A program made the position numbers and the translations under genes. DNA of 64,000 bases from contig NZ_FRCC01000002.1 of the NCBI RefSeq assembly GCF_900142775.1, positions 558,001 through 622,000 of the forward strand, given 5' to 3'. Source of the stretch: Flavobacterium flevense. Lineage in GTDB: Bacteria > Bacteroidota > Bacteroidia > Flavobacteriales > Flavobacteriaceae. This document shows positions 18,655 through 28,116 of the stretch, one piece after another (position 1 is the first letter of the stretch; each line of letters begins with the position of its first letter). The notes under the pieces were generated by a model that was not told where the DNA came from, made no database searches, and saw nothing but the letters and a program-made list of their open reading frames with translations.

Positions 18655-18766
18655 ATCTTTTGTATTTTAATTTGTAATTTTTGAATAGGCAAAGTTACGA
18701 AGAATCTATCGAACTAAATGGTTCGGATTATAAAGTTTTGTTATAGTTTGATAGTCATTTTAGAAA

Positions 18767-19912
18767 CTATAAATAGCGTCCCGATTTGAATAATGCTTTT
18801 ATAAAAAGCCTTTTAGGACATTTTAGAATGACTTTGATATCTTCGAAGAGAGTGGTTTCTTCGTCCAGAAATTTAAAAATTAAAGCAGGATTTCCATTTT
18901 TAAACATCGAAGAAAAAATGCGGGAACCCAATTCGTTTTGTCGGTCCAGAATATCCAACAAGAGCAAGTCGTAGAACCAGAATTTCGTTTTACGGTGGAA
19001 TTTTCTAAAATCGGTTTCCTTTTGCAGCAAGGCAATCAATCGGGTCGAATGCTTGTCAGAATTTTTAAAAGTATAACCCGTGCTGGCTTTTGTCCATCCG
19101 CCCGCTGTACCAATGTTGAGTACGCGTTTGCTATTTTTTTTCCAAAAAGGATAGCAAGTCATAGGGATGCTGCCTTGTTCTTTTTCGATAATTTCATATT
19201 GGCTAATGCCAAGTTTCCGAATGTAATTTTCAATTTCGCTTTCGTATTCTTCGTGTTTCAAAAGTTCAGCTGAAAAAAGCGTGTATTCTAACAGCGCTTC
19301 GTTTTTAGAAACGGGTAAGATATACATGAATCTTGTATTTCCTTTTTGTTCAACCGAAAAATCCATAAAAACCGCCTGTTCCGGATTGAAAACGGCTTCT
19401 GCTGATTTTATGCTCCAGCCAATAAAATGCTGTTGTAAAACAGGAAATTTTGTTTGTTGGACTAATGCTGCTTTATTAAATATACTATTGAAAACCTGAT
19501 TGCAAGTAAATTGATTATTTTCAGAAGCGACATAAACGTGATTTTCCAGTTCGTTTATATCCGTTACTTTTTCTTTTAAAAAAGTGATGTTTTCTTGTTT
19601 CGAAAGCAATTCGAAAACAAAATTGTAAAAATCCAATCCCTGAATTTTATAATACTGATACGGTTGTAAGTCTAAATTTCGATTAAAATCCGAATTGGCA
19701 AACAACGCAGAATTCCATTTTTTTGAAACGATAGAATCCCAAACGGAATTTTCTTTTTCCCAAAAACACCAGGTTCTATCGTTTGTTTTTTTCGAATTGT
19801 CATCCAACAACAAGATGCTTTTATCTTTAAATTTTCCGGATTGTACCATTTTATACACCGTCATTAAAGCGGCTAAACCGGAACCGGTAAAAATATAATC
19901 GAAGTGTTTCAT
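18767..19912 (-). CDS. crtY: Lycopene beta-cyclase (CrtY type)
   Basis: A 381-residue flavoprotein that closes the beta-ionone rings of lycopene to give beta-carotene, on the way to zeaxanthin-type flavobacterial pigments. The N-terminal dinucleotide-binding motif reads DYIFTGSGLAALM. The family signatures are RTWCFWEKE (about residue 47), MDFSVEQ followed by FMYILPVS, and GTAGGWTKASTGYTF. The length is normal for the CrtY/CruA-like family in Flavobacteriaceae. It lies 35 nt after a thioredoxin-like gene that overlaps a TonB receptor gene, so the three may be co-transcribed. No other crt gene is in the window. Confidence 0.9.
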   Translation of the reverse strand: MKHFDYIFTGSGLAALMTVYKMVQSGKFKDKSILLLDDNSKKTNDRTWCFWEKENSVWDSIVSKKWNSALFANSDFNRNLDLQPYQYYKIQGLDFYNFVFELLSKQENITFLKEKVTDINELENHVYVASENNQFTCNQVFNSIFNKAALVQQTKFPVLQQHFIGWSIKSAEAVFNPEQAVFMDFSVEQKGNTRFMYILPVSKNEALLEYTLFSAELLKHEEYESEIENYIRKLGISQYEIIEKEQGSIPMTCYPFWKKNSKRVLNIGTAGGWTKASTGYTFKNSDKHSTRLIALLQKETDFRKFHRKTKFWFYDLLLLDILDRQNELGSRIFSSMFKNGNPALIFKFLDEETTLFEDIKVILKCPKRLFIKALFKSGRYL

Positions 19913-19947
19913 AGGGTGGGAAGCGAATTCTTCTCAAAAGTAACCAA

Positions 19948-20412
19948 TTATTTTATTTTTTGGAGAATGAGAAGTAAGTCCTTCGCATTTAGCAACGAAT
20001 GCTTTTGGAAAACAATTGAAAAATCAGATTCTAAAATGGTAAGCGTGGGGTAAATTACTTCAGAATCGATAGTTGCCAAGGCTGAGGCGAGTTCATGAAC
20101 TCCTGTGTTTGGACCTTGTGGTTTGAATTTGAAGCTGTGATTGTTGAAAAAAATGTCTTTTTTGCTTTCTGCGTCTAATGAAATAAAGTAAAAATCAGTG
20201 TTTAGAACCTTGATGATTTCAGGGTTTTTAAAAGTCGAATTTTCCATCATTTTGCAGATTTTGCACCAGGAAGTATGGGTAAAAACGACAAAGGGTTTAG
20301 GGTTTTTTACGGCTAATTGTTCGGCTTCTTCAAAGGTATGGATTTTCAATTGGGCAAAACCGGAGGGAATCGCCCAAAAGAAAATCAATACTATGTAAAA
20401 CCATTTTTTCAT
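19948..20412 (-). CDS. Exported thioredoxin-like protein (CxxC)
   Basis: A 154-residue periplasmic protein with signal peptide (ending near SGFAQL) and a thioredoxin fold. The active site is HTSWCKICKMMEN, a C-K-I-C motif; NPEIIKVLNTDFYFISLDAE and VIYPTLTILESD supply the following strands, the latter with the expected cis-Pro. Its start overlaps the stop codon of the upstream TonB receptor by one base (20412), so the two are translationally linked. A periplasmic thiol protein paired with a receptor suggests metal handling or disulfide maintenance of the receptor, which has Cys residues in its plug (NVCNTGD). That link is inference. Confidence 0.82.
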   Translation of the reverse strand: MKKWFYIVLIFFWAIPSGFAQLKIHTFEEAEQLAVKNPKPFVVFTHTSWCKICKMMENSTFKNPEIIKVLNTDFYFISLDAESKKDIFFNNHSFKFKPQGPNTGVHELASALATIDSEVIYPTLTILESDFSIVFQKHSLLNAKDLLLILQKIK

Positions 20413-22697
20413 TATTTCAAAGTATAACGTAATCCAAAAAAGCTTCGAATACCTTGGTTAGGACCATAAACATAACCTGGATCGAAAGTTAAAGCATACG
20501 GGTTGTATTTTGGGTCATTGGGATTAGTATTTTGCTGAACATTTCCATTACTGTCATATTCCACATTTTTATCAAAAGGATCGTTTGCTCTTGCAATAAT
20601 AAACGGATTTCCTTTATTTGGTGTCCAGTTCAACAGGTTTTTTACACCAGCATAAATTTCGATGTTTTTAAATTTATTAAACGTAAACTGAATGTTCTGA
20701 ATGCTCCATGTAGGCGAATACTCTTTTCTTGGATCTAAGCTGCCTAAAACAGGAAGTCGCATCGGTCCATAGAGGTTTCCGGTATAGTCAACATCAAGGA
20801 ATAGTTTATTGATTCGGTACGAAATGGCCCAGGTTCCGGTGAATTTTTCCGTTAACATTTGGCGGGTTTTTATTCCGTTTTCGGTTTTGGATACATCCAT
20901 ATAAGTTGCTCCTACAATGACTTTTAGACCGTTTTGAAAAACCATGTCGATATTGGTACTAATTCCTTTAGTAACTGCATATCCATCTAAATTTTTATAA
21001 ATAATCTGATTTGGATTGGTATCATAATCCGGTATAATCGAATTGGTAAAATGCGTGTACCAAGCCGAAGTTTCCAACCCGATAAAGTTGCCGTTGTTAG
21101 TATAAATTTTCTTTAGATAATTCAAATTGGCGTTATAAGAGCGCTCCGGTTTCAATTCTTCCAGCACAATCACATCGCGCGAACCGGTCAATGCAGCGTG
21201 TTCTTCGGTAAAGAGATTGACAATCCTGAAACCCGTTCCGGTATTGAATCGCAGAATATTATTATCGTTAATTTTACATTTATAAGCTAACCTCGGAGTA
21301 AAGATGGAACCGTGGTTTTTGTTGTAATCATAACGGGCACCCAGCAGCACTTTGTGGTTTTCATGCAATGTTATTTCGTCCTGAACAAACAAACTCGGAA
21401 TCCAGTTGACATCTTCTTTTACCGTTGCAGGAGTGTTGTCGTTATAATATTGATAACGAAGTGCGGTTCCAAAAAGCAAATCATGAGTATTTATTTTTTT
21501 GTCCAAAGTCAGTTGTCCAAAACCAATACGCTGTTTAGCCAGATAAGGCATATTTCCATAAACCGAATTTTGGTCGTGGTCAGTATAAGAAAAGGAGAAC
21601 AACATTTTTTCTTTTACAGGCAATTCATAAGCACCCAATAATTCCCAGCGTTTGGTATAAATACTTTCGCCATAGACTTCACTGCCGCCACGGTATTTTT
21701 TCTCCCATTGCATTTCGCCGCCCCATCGGTCTTCATAGAAAAAACGTCCCGCCATCGAGAGCAGTTTGTTGCTTTTTCGATTAAAATTCCATTTTTGGAA
21801 AACCGAAATGCGATCCTGTAAAGTTACATCGGTAAAATTATCGTTGTTATTATCAATTGGGTTGCTGTAATTGAAATAATTAACTCCGGTGAGTACCGAG
21901 GCGGTTTTGCTGACGTTTCCTTTGAAACCCAAATCAATATTCATTTCGCCCCAATCAGTAGTAAAGGCATCAGCCGAGAAAAGAGGAGCGTTCTTTGGGT
22001 TTTTAGTGATAATATTGATTAAACCACCCACAGCTTCACTTCCATATAAAGAAGAAGCCGGTCCTTTTACAATTTCTATTCGTTCTAATAAAGAATTCGG
22101 AATCCCGGATAATCCGTAAACGGTCGAAAGTCCGCTTACAATGGGCATTCCGTCAATTAAAACCAACGTATAAGGACCTTCTAATCCGTTGATATGAATA
22201 TCTCCGGTGTTGCAGACATTACAGTTCAATTGTGGACGCACGCCGTTGACGTTTTGCAGAGCTTCGAAAATGTTGGCTGTTGGATTTTTTTTGAAGAAAG
22301 CAGGCTTGTAAACTTCTACAGGGACAGGACTCTCCAGACGACTCACCGGTTTTAAGGTTCCTGTTACCACCACTTCATCCAGTGTATTGTTTTCTTTTAA
22401 ATTAAAATCAACGATAATTTCGGTCGAATCAGTTAGCGTAATTTTTCTTGTCTCGCTTTTATAGCCCGTGTACGAAGCTGAAATTTCATATTCACCTAAG
22501 GCAATATTTTTCAAAGTGTAAAAGCCATCAGTATCACTCGTGGTAGCTTTTTTGGCTTTTTTTAAACTAATATTAGCCAGTTGTAATGGGTTTCCATCCG
22601 ACGTAATCTTACCTTTAATGCTTGCTTGAGCGAATAAAAGAGTGGGTAAAAGAAACGAAAAAGATGAAATTAGAACTAAACAAATATATTTTTTCAC
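20412..22697 (-). CDS. TonB-dependent outer membrane receptor (metal/cobalamin-receptor-like)
   Basis: A 761-residue receptor: signal peptide ending LLFAQ, a carboxypeptidase-like regulatory domain (about 25-110; IKGKITSDGNPLQLANISL), a plug (VVVTGTLKPVSRLESPVPVEV, then LIDGMPIVSGLSTVYGLSG and SSLYGSEAVGGLINIIT), and a 22-strand barrel ending in FFGLRYTLK with a near-C-terminal aromatic. The plug has a pair of cysteines (CNVCNTGD). The 16-nt palindrome TTTAGGTAAATCTAAA lies at 22713-22728, just before the start, and matches the palindrome before mntH. This suggests MntR/DtxR-type control and a manganese or iron ligand. The gene overlaps the thioredoxin-like gene. Confidence 0.9.
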   Translation of the reverse strand: MKKYICLVLISSFSFLLPTLLFAQASIKGKITSDGNPLQLANISLKKAKKATTSDTDGFYTLKNIALGEYEISASYTGYKSETRKITLTDSTEIIVDFNLKENNTLDEVVVTGTLKPVSRLESPVPVEVYKPAFFKKNPTANIFEALQNVNGVRPQLNCNVCNTGDIHINGLEGPYTLVLIDGMPIVSGLSTVYGLSGIPNSLLERIEIVKGPASSLYGSEAVGGLINIITKNPKNAPLFSADAFTTDWGEMNIDLGFKGNVSKTASVLTGVNYFNYSNPIDNNNDNFTDVTLQDRISVFQKWNFNRKSNKLLSMAGRFFYEDRWGGEMQWEKKYRGGSEVYGESIYTKRWELLGAYELPVKEKMLFSFSYTDHDQNSVYGNMPYLAKQRIGFGQLTLDKKINTHDLLFGTALRYQYYNDNTPATVKEDVNWIPSLFVQDEITLHENHKVLLGARYDYNKNHGSIFTPRLAYKCKINDNNILRFNTGTGFRIVNLFTEEHAALTGSRDVIVLEELKPERSYNANLNYLKKIYTNNGNFIGLETSAWYTHFTNSIIPDYDTNPNQIIYKNLDGYAVTKGISTNIDMVFQNGLKVIVGATYMDVSKTENGIKTRQMLTEKFTGTWAISYRINKLFLDVDYTGNLYGPMRLPVLGSLDPRKEYSPTWSIQNIQFTFNKFKNIEIYAGVKNLLNWTPNKGNPFIIARANDPFDKNVEYDSNGNVQQNTNPNDPKYNPYALTFDPGYVYGPNQGIRSFFGLRYTLK

Positions 22698-22712
22698 AAC
22701 CTTTAAATTAAA

Positions 22713-22728
22713 TTTAGGTAAATCTAAA
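22713..22728. promoter_or_regulatory. Candidate MntR/DtxR operator before TonB receptor
   Basis: TTTAGGTAAATCTAAA is a 16-nt interrupted palindrome (half-sites TTTAGGT and ATCTAAA, one mismatch out of seven) ending 16 nt before the receptor start codon. It has the same form and length as TTTAGACTTGGCTAAA upstream of mntH. DtxR/MntR family operators commonly have a TTAG..CTAA skeleton. Binding is inferred from this similarity. Confidence 0.5.
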
Positions 22729-22808
22729 AATAATATTTGATTAATAAAATGTATTTTTTAAAATAATTCAGAAAAACAATTATTGGAGTGGAAAGAAGCG
22801 TAGGATAT

Positions 22809-22846
22809 GAAAAAAGGCATACAAAAATTGTACGCCTTTTTTTTCT
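22809..22846 (-). terminator. Probable bidirectional terminator
   Basis: The AAAAAAGGC(A)TACAA arm pairs with TTGTA(C)GCCTTTTTT around a short A-rich loop, with T runs on both strands. It lies just after the stop of the minus-strand lipoprotein gene (22863) and before the next gene on that strand. Confidence 0.75.
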
Positions 22847-22862
22847 TATTTATAGTTATGCA

Positions 22863-24077
22863 TTAATGTCCAGCACTATTTTCATGACCAAAAATGGTAA
22901 TACGATATGGCGTAGCAGAAGTTTTTATTTTGGTAATAGCCAATGTAGAAAGGCTAACCTGAAGTAATTCTCCGGTAGCTGGAGAAGTGATGTAAGCAAA
23001 TCGTTCTGTTAATTCCAATTGTGGTTTTTGCGTAGCATCTTCGGCTGTTGCTGAAATAATATTGGCAGTTTTGTCTAATGATAAACTACTTAAATCATAA
23101 ACTCTCATTTCACCTGAATGTAGCAATACACCCAATTTTTTATGATTATAACTTACTTTGCATTGCATAATTTTAGTGTTTTCAATGATGGGAGTGACAC
23201 TATTATTAACCACATCAATAAGGAAAGCACCTTTGGCAGCAGTGTATCCTACAAACTTTCCAGCATAAGCAGTTTCTAAAATACTACCAAACCAGGCTGT
23301 TCCAAAATCAGCAGGATGCGGAATCAGTTTTTGATTGCCGTTGCTTTCTACCACAAGGATTCCACTTGCTGAACCAAAAACAGCATAAGTTCCGTCAGTT
23401 GCATTTCCGTGAATTCCCTGAGTTGCGAGTTTTGCAGCATGAACAGTTTTTCCGGTATGGTCTATAATTTTTACTTTTTCAGGAAGTGTTCCTGCAATAG
23501 AATTATCTTTTTCAGTAATAGCATAAGTCCCATTTGAAAAAGTGGCCATTGCACCGTGATGTGCTTTAAGTCCGGCATTGATGGTTGTAAACGCAGCCCC
23601 TGGACTATGTACATCTGATTCTTTAGCTACAGATAAAGTACCATCGCCATCATTAAAAGTTACTATTTCGCCTAATTTGCTTTTGAAATGGGTTGGCGAA
23701 AGTGATATTCCTGTCAAAGCTCCAAATTTTGGTGTTCCTTTTGTATCCACATGATCGCCGTGGAATTCAAATCCACTGTCGAAAGTTTCGACTGTGTTAT
23801 CAGCTCTGTGAATAATTCCGGCAAATCGTCCGGATTCTGTTGTGTAAAGTGCCGATTTTGGAAACTTAGCATCAAAAAATGTTGTCGTTCCATCTACTGG
23901 ATTTACAAGTGAAAGTTCGGTCGTTTTTTCATCCGAAACTAATATTCTCACATATTTGTATTCTTGATTTGTTTCTTCTGAATGGTCATCGTGGTCGTGA
24001 TCATCATCATTGCTACATGACACGGCAAAAGCAGATAAAGCGAATAAAAATAATAGTTTGTTGAATTTGTTTTTCAT
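22863..24077 (-). CDS. His-rich lipoprotein with beta-propeller-like body
   Basis: A 404-residue lipoprotein (MKNKFNKLLFLFALSAFAVS followed by the lipobox Cys). Directly after the lipidated Cys there is a Ser-Asn-Asp tail and a metal-binding-like stretch DDDHDHDDHSEE. The body is a series of short beta repeats (GTYAITEKDNS, GTYAVFGSASGILVVES, GKFVGYTAAKGAFLIDV, MRVYDLSSLSL), which suggests a YVTN/WD-type propeller, plus many scattered His. The neighbours are a second lipoprotein, TonB receptors and a Zur-like regulator. A surface or periplasmic zinc-binding role fits, but no family was recognised with certainty. It is separated from the upstream lipoprotein gene by a 352-nt repeat-bearing spacer. 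Confidence 0.65.
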   Translation of the reverse strand: MKNKFNKLLFLFALSAFAVSCSNDDDHDHDDHSEETNQEYKYVRILVSDEKTTELSLVNPVDGTTTFFDAKFPKSALYTTESGRFAGIIHRADNTVETFDSGFEFHGDHVDTKGTPKFGALTGISLSPTHFKSKLGEIVTFNDGDGTLSVAKESDVHSPGAAFTTINAGLKAHHGAMATFSNGTYAITEKDNSIAGTLPEKVKIIDHTGKTVHAAKLATQGIHGNATDGTYAVFGSASGILVVESNGNQKLIPHPADFGTAWFGSILETAYAGKFVGYTAAKGAFLIDVVNNSVTPIIENTKIMQCKVSYNHKKLGVLLHSGEMRVYDLSSLSLDKTANIISATAEDATQKPQLELTERFAYITSPATGELLQVSLSTLAITKIKTSATPYRITIFGHENSAGH

Positions 24078-24429
24078 AGGTAATGGTTTAAAAATTAATT
24101 ATTTATTTTGAAAATGGGGCATAAGAAACCCTCAAGACCTTAAAAAAGGCCTTGTAGGGAATAATCGAAATCAGTTGTTTTTTATCGCTATATTCTAAAA
24201 TAAACAGCTTTATTTTTAAACATATAAGTCACATAAGTCAAAATAAAAACACACTTTGACAAGTTAACAAAAGTGCAAATAAGTTGAAATTATCTTTATA
24301 AGTCTATTCCCTTTTACTTAAATGAACTTTTTGTTTTACTTATTTCATTTTTAAACCTACAGCTTATATGACTTATATGTTTTAATAAAGTAATCGACAG
24401 AATGCTGTTATTTATAGAATTGAGTCTTT
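24078..24429. other. 352-nt spacer with a long inverted repeat
   Basis: No coding region was found. Near 24130-24152 a hairpin (CAAGACCTT / AAGGCCTTG) resembles a terminator. From 24220-24239 (ACATATAAGTCACATAAGTC) to 24362-24380 (GCTTATATGACTTATATGT) lies a long inverted repeat with about 17 of 19 matching arm positions and a 120-nt interior, MITE-like in layout but without an obvious target duplication. Inside it, TGCAAATAAGTTGAA (24274-24288) is a 9-of-10 match to the TGCAA-N5-TTGCA motif seen around the Fur-family gene. Confidence 0.65.
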
Positions 24430-25029
24430 TTATAAAACTGAAATAGAGAAAGTAACCTCGGCATCGGTTGAACCGGCTGCATTAGTAATGTCTCCAGTGG
24501 CAACGTTTGCTGCTGATTTATTTGGTTCGTGTCTCAAAGTAATGGTTAAAGTTCCGGAAGCCGCTCCGGTAGTTGCAAAAACAGATTGTAAACCAACAGG
24601 TTTTCCGTTTTTATCAAAATTACTAGTCGCAGTTCCGTAAGTAAAAGGATTTAATGTGCCTGTTGTTTGGTAAAAAAGTTGGTGTTCATCTCCTTCTTCT
24701 ACAATTTCCGGGGTAATATCTTCGGCAGGATTAGCCAGTTCATTTTTAAAAGTGACCGTGCCATTATAGGTTTTGTTTTTTTCGAAAGGACTGGAAACTG
24801 TAATTACAGGAGCATTGGCGCCTTCGCCATCTAAATCTTTGTATTGTAAAGTTACAGCCGTTCCACCGCCTACAGGAGTGTAAATTGCCGTAACAGTAGT
24901 AATTAATTCTTCTTCATTTACCGGTGGAGGCGGAGTGTCATCATCGTTGCTACAAGAAGAAAAAGTGAGTGCCGCCACAAGTGCAAGAGCGTAAAATTTG
25001 AATTGTTTTGAGTGCTGATTTGTTTTCAT
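24430..25029 (-). CDS. Lipoprotein of the metal-uptake cluster, beta-sandwich-like
   Basis: A 199-residue lipoprotein (lipobox FSSCSNDDD, a typical flavobacterial export tail of acidic residues). The rest is predicted beta-rich: TVTAIYTPVGGGTAVTLQY, NGTVTFKNE, QLFYQTTGTLN, SGTLTITLRHEPNKS. The gene starts 33 nt after the stop of a TonB receptor on the same strand, so the pair almost surely forms one operon. Small lipoproteins encoded directly after receptors often help ligand capture at the cell surface. Homologues are commonly annotated as a type 1 periplasmic-binding-fold-like protein in Flavobacteria. The function is unknown; the operon link is strong. Confidence 0.7.
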   Translation of the reverse strand: MKTNQHSKQFKFYALALVAALTFSSCSNDDDTPPPPVNEEELITTVTAIYTPVGGGTAVTLQYKDLDGEGANAPVITVSSPFEKNKTYNGTVTFKNELANPAEDITPEIVEEGDEHQLFYQTTGTLNPFTYGTATSNFDKNGKPVGLQSVFATTGAASGTLTITLRHEPNKSAANVATGDITNAAGSTDAEVTFSISVL

Positions 25030-25061
25030 TTTGTTTGAATTTAAATTAATGATATTGAGGT

Positions 25062-27446
25062 TTAATAATTGAATTTGAGTTGAATTTGAAAGCTTCGCCC
25101 TATTTCATCGGCAAAAAAGCGTTGTCGGTTTAAGTAATCCCGATACGAAACATTGAAAATATTCTGAACAGAAAAGGCAACAGTTGTATTCATTTTTTTG
25201 AAAGTATTGAATTTCATTTCCGAATAAAAATGCAACAAATGATAAGCTGGAGGAGGCGTGCTGATATCCACTAAAACCGATTCAAATTCGTTGTCTTTGA
25301 TGATATTGGTATAAAAATTATTGTCAGGATATCGGTTTTGTTGCAGGACAATTTCACTTTTTAATTCCAGAATAAGTTGGTTCCATTCTTTTTTAGAAAA
25401 ACGAATCTTGTTGTTTAAATTCAATGGCGGCATATCAATTAAAGGCTCCTTTTTGCTGTTGTCTTTTCCGTTTACATACGCCAATGAAAACGAATGTTGC
25501 CAATGATTTGTAATATTCCAATGCGTTTGAACATCAATTCCTAAAAGTAGTGCATCAGTTTGCTGATATTCCCATACAGGAAAAGCACCGCGAATGGTCG
25601 TTTCAAAACCAACAGGCTTCAAAAAAATATAATCGTGAATGTGATTGCTATAAGGATTGATTTCGAAAGAAAATTGGTCGAACTTTTTCCGGATGGTTAC
25701 TGACAATTTAGTTGATTGTTCTTTTTTTAAATTTAAATCACCCAATTCAATTACGCCAGTAGAATGATGCAATCCGTCACTAAAAAACTCTGAAGGATTG
25801 GGGTTTCTCGAAGCAAAACTTACATTGGTAAAAATATCCCAACTCTTTTCCAGTTTTTTATGAAAACCGGCACTAGCCGAGATATTATGAAAAGTAAAAT
25901 TAGGCTTGGTAAGCCATTGCGTTCCATAATCGCCAGCGATAAATTCAGGAAATGTTTCGTTGTAACCTCTTTCGTCCCATCTTGATTTTTGGTAATATTT
26001 GGTCGCATCCATTTTCGAAAAATCATAGCGTAAGCCACCATCTACAGAAAAACTATCCGAAAAATTATAGCTGGAAATTGCATAAGCACCAAAATCAATT
26101 TTGTCATAATTAGGAATCAACGGGCGAATTCCTGTTGCCGGATTGGCATAATTCTTTTGCGTAGCAGCACTCAATCCTGATTCAAAATTCCAGTCGTGTC
26201 CTGATTTTTTGAAATCAATATTCAGCGTATTGGTTTTTAAATCCAAATCTAAAGCCGCAGTATTTTTATAATCGCCTCTTCGTACATCATATTCTAATCT
26301 TTTGTTGAATTGAAAAGCATATTGAAACGCTATAAATGCCGATTCGTTGAGATAATAATCGAAATTGAATTTGGCAATATGATGTTGCACATCCTGTTTT
26401 GGATTTTGGATAATATACGTAAAATCATTGATTACAGACGGTACTTTATTATTAATTGATTGGTACAAATCATTCACGTTTCCGGTATGCGAAGCACTCA
26501 AAATCCCAATTACCGATTTGTAATAACTGTAAAAAGCAGTAGCATTGAATTTTTTTGCAGCATATTTTAAATCTCCCGAAAAATTAGCTTCCCGATTTCC
26601 TGTATTGGATAAAACATATGCTGCGGCTTGCTTGTCACCCATGTATTTCAGAGTCGCTAAAGCATTCCAACTCCAGCCCAAATCATTTCCTTTATGAACA
26701 CTGGAACTTAGCGAGCCACCTTTTCCATTAGCATCATAGTTTACAATAGTTTTCCCAAATAGCGTGTCTTTTTTCACATTTATCGGTTCAATAATCACCA
26801 AACCACCAATAGCATCGCCGCCATATTGCAATCCCGAAGCCCCTTTTATCACGGTGATTTTGCCGGCAGCATTCACATCAAAATTGGGTGCGTGTTCCGT
26901 TCCCCATTGTTGATCTTCCAGTTTTACATTGTTGTTAATTACAGGAACTCTGCTTCCGTACAATCCGTTTATAATGGGTTTTACTACGGCATTTCCGGTT
27001 TTTAAACTCGAAATTCCCGCTACTTCTTTCAGTACATCGCCTAAAGATTTATTGCTGTATTTTTCAATAGTTTCTAACTTGATTTGCTGTTCAGCAACTG
27101 ATTTAGAATTAGCATTATTTTTTTGCTGAATAACTACTTCGTGCAGTTTAGTTGTGTTTCGCTTCAGTTTAAAATCAATTTCTAAATTGCCTTGTAAATT
27201 AATAACGGTGTCAATGGATTGGTATCCAATATGTGAAATATAGATTTTTGTAATTCCATCAGGCAAATTAGTGACACGATAATTTCCTGAAGTATCGCTA
27301 CTGCTGATTTTTTGACCAATATGGATATGAATATCTGAGAAGCTCACAGGCTCCTGACTTATTATTTTTCCGCTTATGGTGTTTTGCGAATAAAGGCTAT
27401 TGACAAACAACATAAGCCAGAAAAAAACGAAATTTTTCTTCGACAT
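25062..27446 (-). CDS. TonB-dependent receptor, probable metal (zinc-type) receptor
   Basis: A 794-residue receptor with signal peptide (ending NSLYSQN), a carboxypeptidase-like domain (SGKIISQEPVSFSDIHIHIG), a plug (EVVIQQKNNANSKSVAEQQI, then LYGSRVPVINNNVKLEDQQW, IKGASGLQYGGDAIGGLVII) and a C-terminal barrel ending QIQLKFNY. The motif QQWGTEHAPNFD in the plug and frequent His in loops (HSTGVIELGD, HNISASAGFHKK, HWNITNHWQHSF) resemble ZnuD-like receptors. It is followed by a lipoprotein gene 33 nt downstream. The divergent Fur-family regulator and the His-rich small protein support a zinc role. The ligand is inferred from context. Confidence 0.85.
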   Translation of the reverse strand: MSKKNFVFFWLMLFVNSLYSQNTISGKIISQEPVSFSDIHIHIGQKISSSDTSGNYRVTNLPDGITKIYISHIGYQSIDTVINLQGNLEIDFKLKRNTTKLHEVVIQQKNNANSKSVAEQQIKLETIEKYSNKSLGDVLKEVAGISSLKTGNAVVKPIINGLYGSRVPVINNNVKLEDQQWGTEHAPNFDVNAAGKITVIKGASGLQYGGDAIGGLVIIEPINVKKDTLFGKTIVNYDANGKGGSLSSSVHKGNDLGWSWNALATLKYMGDKQAAAYVLSNTGNREANFSGDLKYAAKKFNATAFYSYYKSVIGILSASHTGNVNDLYQSINNKVPSVINDFTYIIQNPKQDVQHHIAKFNFDYYLNESAFIAFQYAFQFNKRLEYDVRRGDYKNTAALDLDLKTNTLNIDFKKSGHDWNFESGLSAATQKNYANPATGIRPLIPNYDKIDFGAYAISSYNFSDSFSVDGGLRYDFSKMDATKYYQKSRWDERGYNETFPEFIAGDYGTQWLTKPNFTFHNISASAGFHKKLEKSWDIFTNVSFASRNPNPSEFFSDGLHHSTGVIELGDLNLKKEQSTKLSVTIRKKFDQFSFEINPYSNHIHDYIFLKPVGFETTIRGAFPVWEYQQTDALLLGIDVQTHWNITNHWQHSFSLAYVNGKDNSKKEPLIDMPPLNLNNKIRFSKKEWNQLILELKSEIVLQQNRYPDNNFYTNIIKDNEFESVLVDISTPPPAYHLLHFYSEMKFNTFKKMNTTVAFSVQNIFNVSYRDYLNRQRFFADEIGRSFQIQLKFNY

Positions 27447-27621
27447 TATCTTATTTTAAAATATGGAAAAGCGGCTCATTATGGGTCTAATACCGTTTGT
27501 TATTTCAAATTAGTCCAATAAAAATTGTTCTAAATGAAATATACAACGGCATTATACCGGAACGATTGAACTAAAAGAGAATCATTTTTTTAGGTATAAA
27601 ATGAGTAGTTCTTTGAATATT

Positions 27622-27966
27622 TTAAAATAATGGCGGTGCCCGAAGCGCGAAAAGGCTTCCGGTAAAAAAGGAAAGATGTTGTTTAGTAAATAATGAAGTA
27701 AAAGCCTTTATTATGCTGTTTTTACAGAAAGAAAACACATAAAAATCAGTGGTAGTAAAGGAACTGAAACTAAAATCACAAGTGGCACATTTTTCAAAAA
27801 TGCTGTGATTTTGATTTATTTCGTCTTTGTTATCCGAATGATGATGAGCAATTTTTTCAGCAATTTCTTCAGAATGATGTCCATAAGCATGTACCGCCTG
27901 AAACAGTATTGAGAACAATACTGCCATAGACAGAAAAACATTGATTAGGATATATTTTTTTTTCAT
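27622..27966 (-). CDS. Small His/Cys-rich membrane-associated protein
   Basis: A 114-residue protein with an N-terminal hydrophobic segment (INVFLSMAVLFSILFQAVHA), then a His-rich stretch (YGHHSEEIAEKIAHHHSDN), a CATCDFSFSSF motif, and a second hydrophobic region near the end (FFTGSLFALRAPPLF). The shape resembles small Bacteroidetes proteins encoded beside metal receptors. It starts divergently from the Fur-family gene, with TGCAA-N5-TTGCA palindromes and a minus-strand promoter-like pair in the 150-nt gap. Metal binding by the His cluster is inference; no named family assigned. Confidence 0.65.
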   Translation of the reverse strand: MKKKYILINVFLSMAVLFSILFQAVHAYGHHSEEIAEKIAHHHSDNKDEINQNHSIFEKCATCDFSFSSFTTTDFYVFSFCKNSIIKAFTSLFTKQHLSFFTGSLFALRAPPLF

Positions 27967-28031
27967 TCTTGAAAAAGCGATAATTGATGATTTTAAAGAA
28001 AAGACAGTTTACTTCCTATTGGCTTTTCTTG

Positions 28032-28100
28032 TATCTTTGTTTAATGCAATTCAGTTGCAAATATAAAGATCTTATTTTTTTAAATGCAACCTTGTTGCGT
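28032..28100. promoter_or_regulatory. Divergent promoter region with two Fur/Zur-like palindromes
   Basis: Two sites of the form TGCAA-N5-TTGCA are present: TGCAATTCAGTTGCA (28045-28059) and TGCAACCTTGTTGCG (28085-28099). On the + strand TATCTTTG (28032-28039) fits a -7 box, which would place site 1 at the start of transcription. On the - strand TATATTTG (complement of 28058-28065) with TTG (28089-28087) 21 nt upstream fits a promoter for the His-rich gene, with the two sites covering its -7 and -33 elements. A repressor bound here would shut off both directions. Promoter assignments are by consensus match. Confidence 0.55.
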
Positions 28101-28116
28101 TTTATTTTGTAAAAAA

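Noticed and set aside
21312..21641. 109-codon + strand ORF inside the TonB receptor
   Set aside because: Antisense to conserved barrel sequence, no start context.
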